This document shows positions 16,335 through 16,619 of a stretch of 16,619 nucleotides of DNA, one piece after another. Within the stretch, counting starts at the first letter, position 1. Each line of letters opens with the position of its first letter. The notes beneath the pieces were generated by a model. It did no database searches. It saw nothing but the letters and a program-made list of their open reading frames with translations, and was not told the DNA's origin. Origin of the DNA: Candidatus Sulfopaludibacter sp. SbA3 (GTDB lineage Bacteria > Acidobacteriota > Terriglobia > Bryobacterales > Bryobacteraceae); the NCBI GenBank assembly GCA_945900935.1, contig CAMDKT010000046.1, positions 1-16,619 on the forward strand, given 5' to 3'. The position numbers and the translations under genes were made by a program.

Positions 16335-16619
16335 CCCGGCTGAGCCATACGAATTGCGGCTAGGATCGCGTCCGCGTTCGACGTTATCACTGACTCGTCG
16401 TTGTCGCTCAGGACGATCAGCGCGACTCTCGAATTCCGCCTGTTCTGCTGGTAGCGAATGCCCCGATCCGCAGTAACAATGACTTCGAATCCGGCGTCTT
16501 CCGCGGCTTTCAGCAATGCGCCATTTGTAAGGCCCGCCCATCCCTGGTACGCCGCCGTTCGGACGTCATGACCTTTCAGCAGCCGCCGCAGACTGTGGGG
16601 CAGGTTTTCATCGAGCAGG
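16331..16619 (-). CDS. DUF5615 PIN-like protein, 5' end cut by window
   Basis: Reading from the right edge, the minus strand encodes LLDENLPHSLRRLLKGHDVR and continues through TAAYQGWAGLTNGALLKAAE, then VIVTADRGIRYQQN and VALIVLS, ending in AAIRMAQPG and TAA at 16333-16331. This is the pattern of DUF5615 PIN-like proteins: an LLDEN strand, a GHDV strand, and a TAD motif followed by Arg/Gln residues. They are often found in toxin-antitoxin-like pairs and are predicted nucleases. Only a few N-terminal residues appear to be missing. The internal ATG at 16516 is not the real start, because conserved sequence continues upstream of it. An antitoxin partner, if present, lies outside the window. The gene converges on the ABC-F gene, and the two stop codons overlap by two bases. 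Confidence 0.82.
   Translation of the reverse strand, partial: LLDENLPHSLRRLLKGHDVRTAAYQGWAGLTNGALLKAAEDAGFEVIVTADRGIRYQQNRRNSRVALIVLSDNDESVITSNADAILAAIRMAQPG

Noticed and set aside
16331..16516. 61-codon version of the PIN-like gene starting at an internal ATG
   Set aside because: Conserved DUF5615 sequence (LLDENLPHSLRRLL, GHDV) continues upstream to the window end, so this ATG is internal.

Overview
This GC-rich window most likely comes from an Acidobacteriota chromosome of the Bryobacterales/Solibacter type. The main reason is the C-terminus of the large propeller protein (1821-5288), which reads as the TIGR03437 domain, a paralogous family strongly expanded in Candidatus Solibacter and its relatives. 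A multidomain CxxCH/HEAT protein, a TPR lipoprotein and an exosortase-type CPBP protease fit the same group. The taxonomic call is an inference from family knowledge.

Layout: positions 1-508 hold no intact gene. They contain a 21-bp tandem repeat at the edge and a short fragment resembling the start of a DUF5615 PIN-like protein. Next come a TolC-family outer-membrane protein (509-1789) and a secreted double beta-propeller protein (1821-5288). After a 137-bp gap begins a run of seven same-strand genes with very small gaps or 4-bp overlaps: a TPR lipoprotein (5426-7732), a 1049-residue secreted protein with two haem-c motifs (7749-10898), a CPBP membrane protease (10904-11569), rlmH (11566-11985), accD (12005-12862), a secreted D-aminoacylase-like amidohydrolase (12859-14415) and an ABC-F ATPase (14412-16334). 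A convergent DUF5615 PIN-like gene, cut by the window end, closes the window; its stop codon overlaps that of the ABC-F gene.

The left genes look like cell-envelope functions (export channel, secreted propeller). The seven-gene run mixes envelope proteins with core functions: 23S rRNA modification, fatty-acid synthesis and translation support. The candidate for undescribed biology is the trio TPR lipoprotein / PPC-haem-toroid-HEAT-haem protein / exosortase-type CPBP protease. Two of the three resemble families that accompany exosortase systems, but no exosortase or sorting signal is visible here.

A further global signal is a change of base use. The left genes are G-rich on the + strand, largely through G-ending codons. 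From about 7.75 kb onward the + strand is C-rich, through C-ending codons, although all the genes face the same way.
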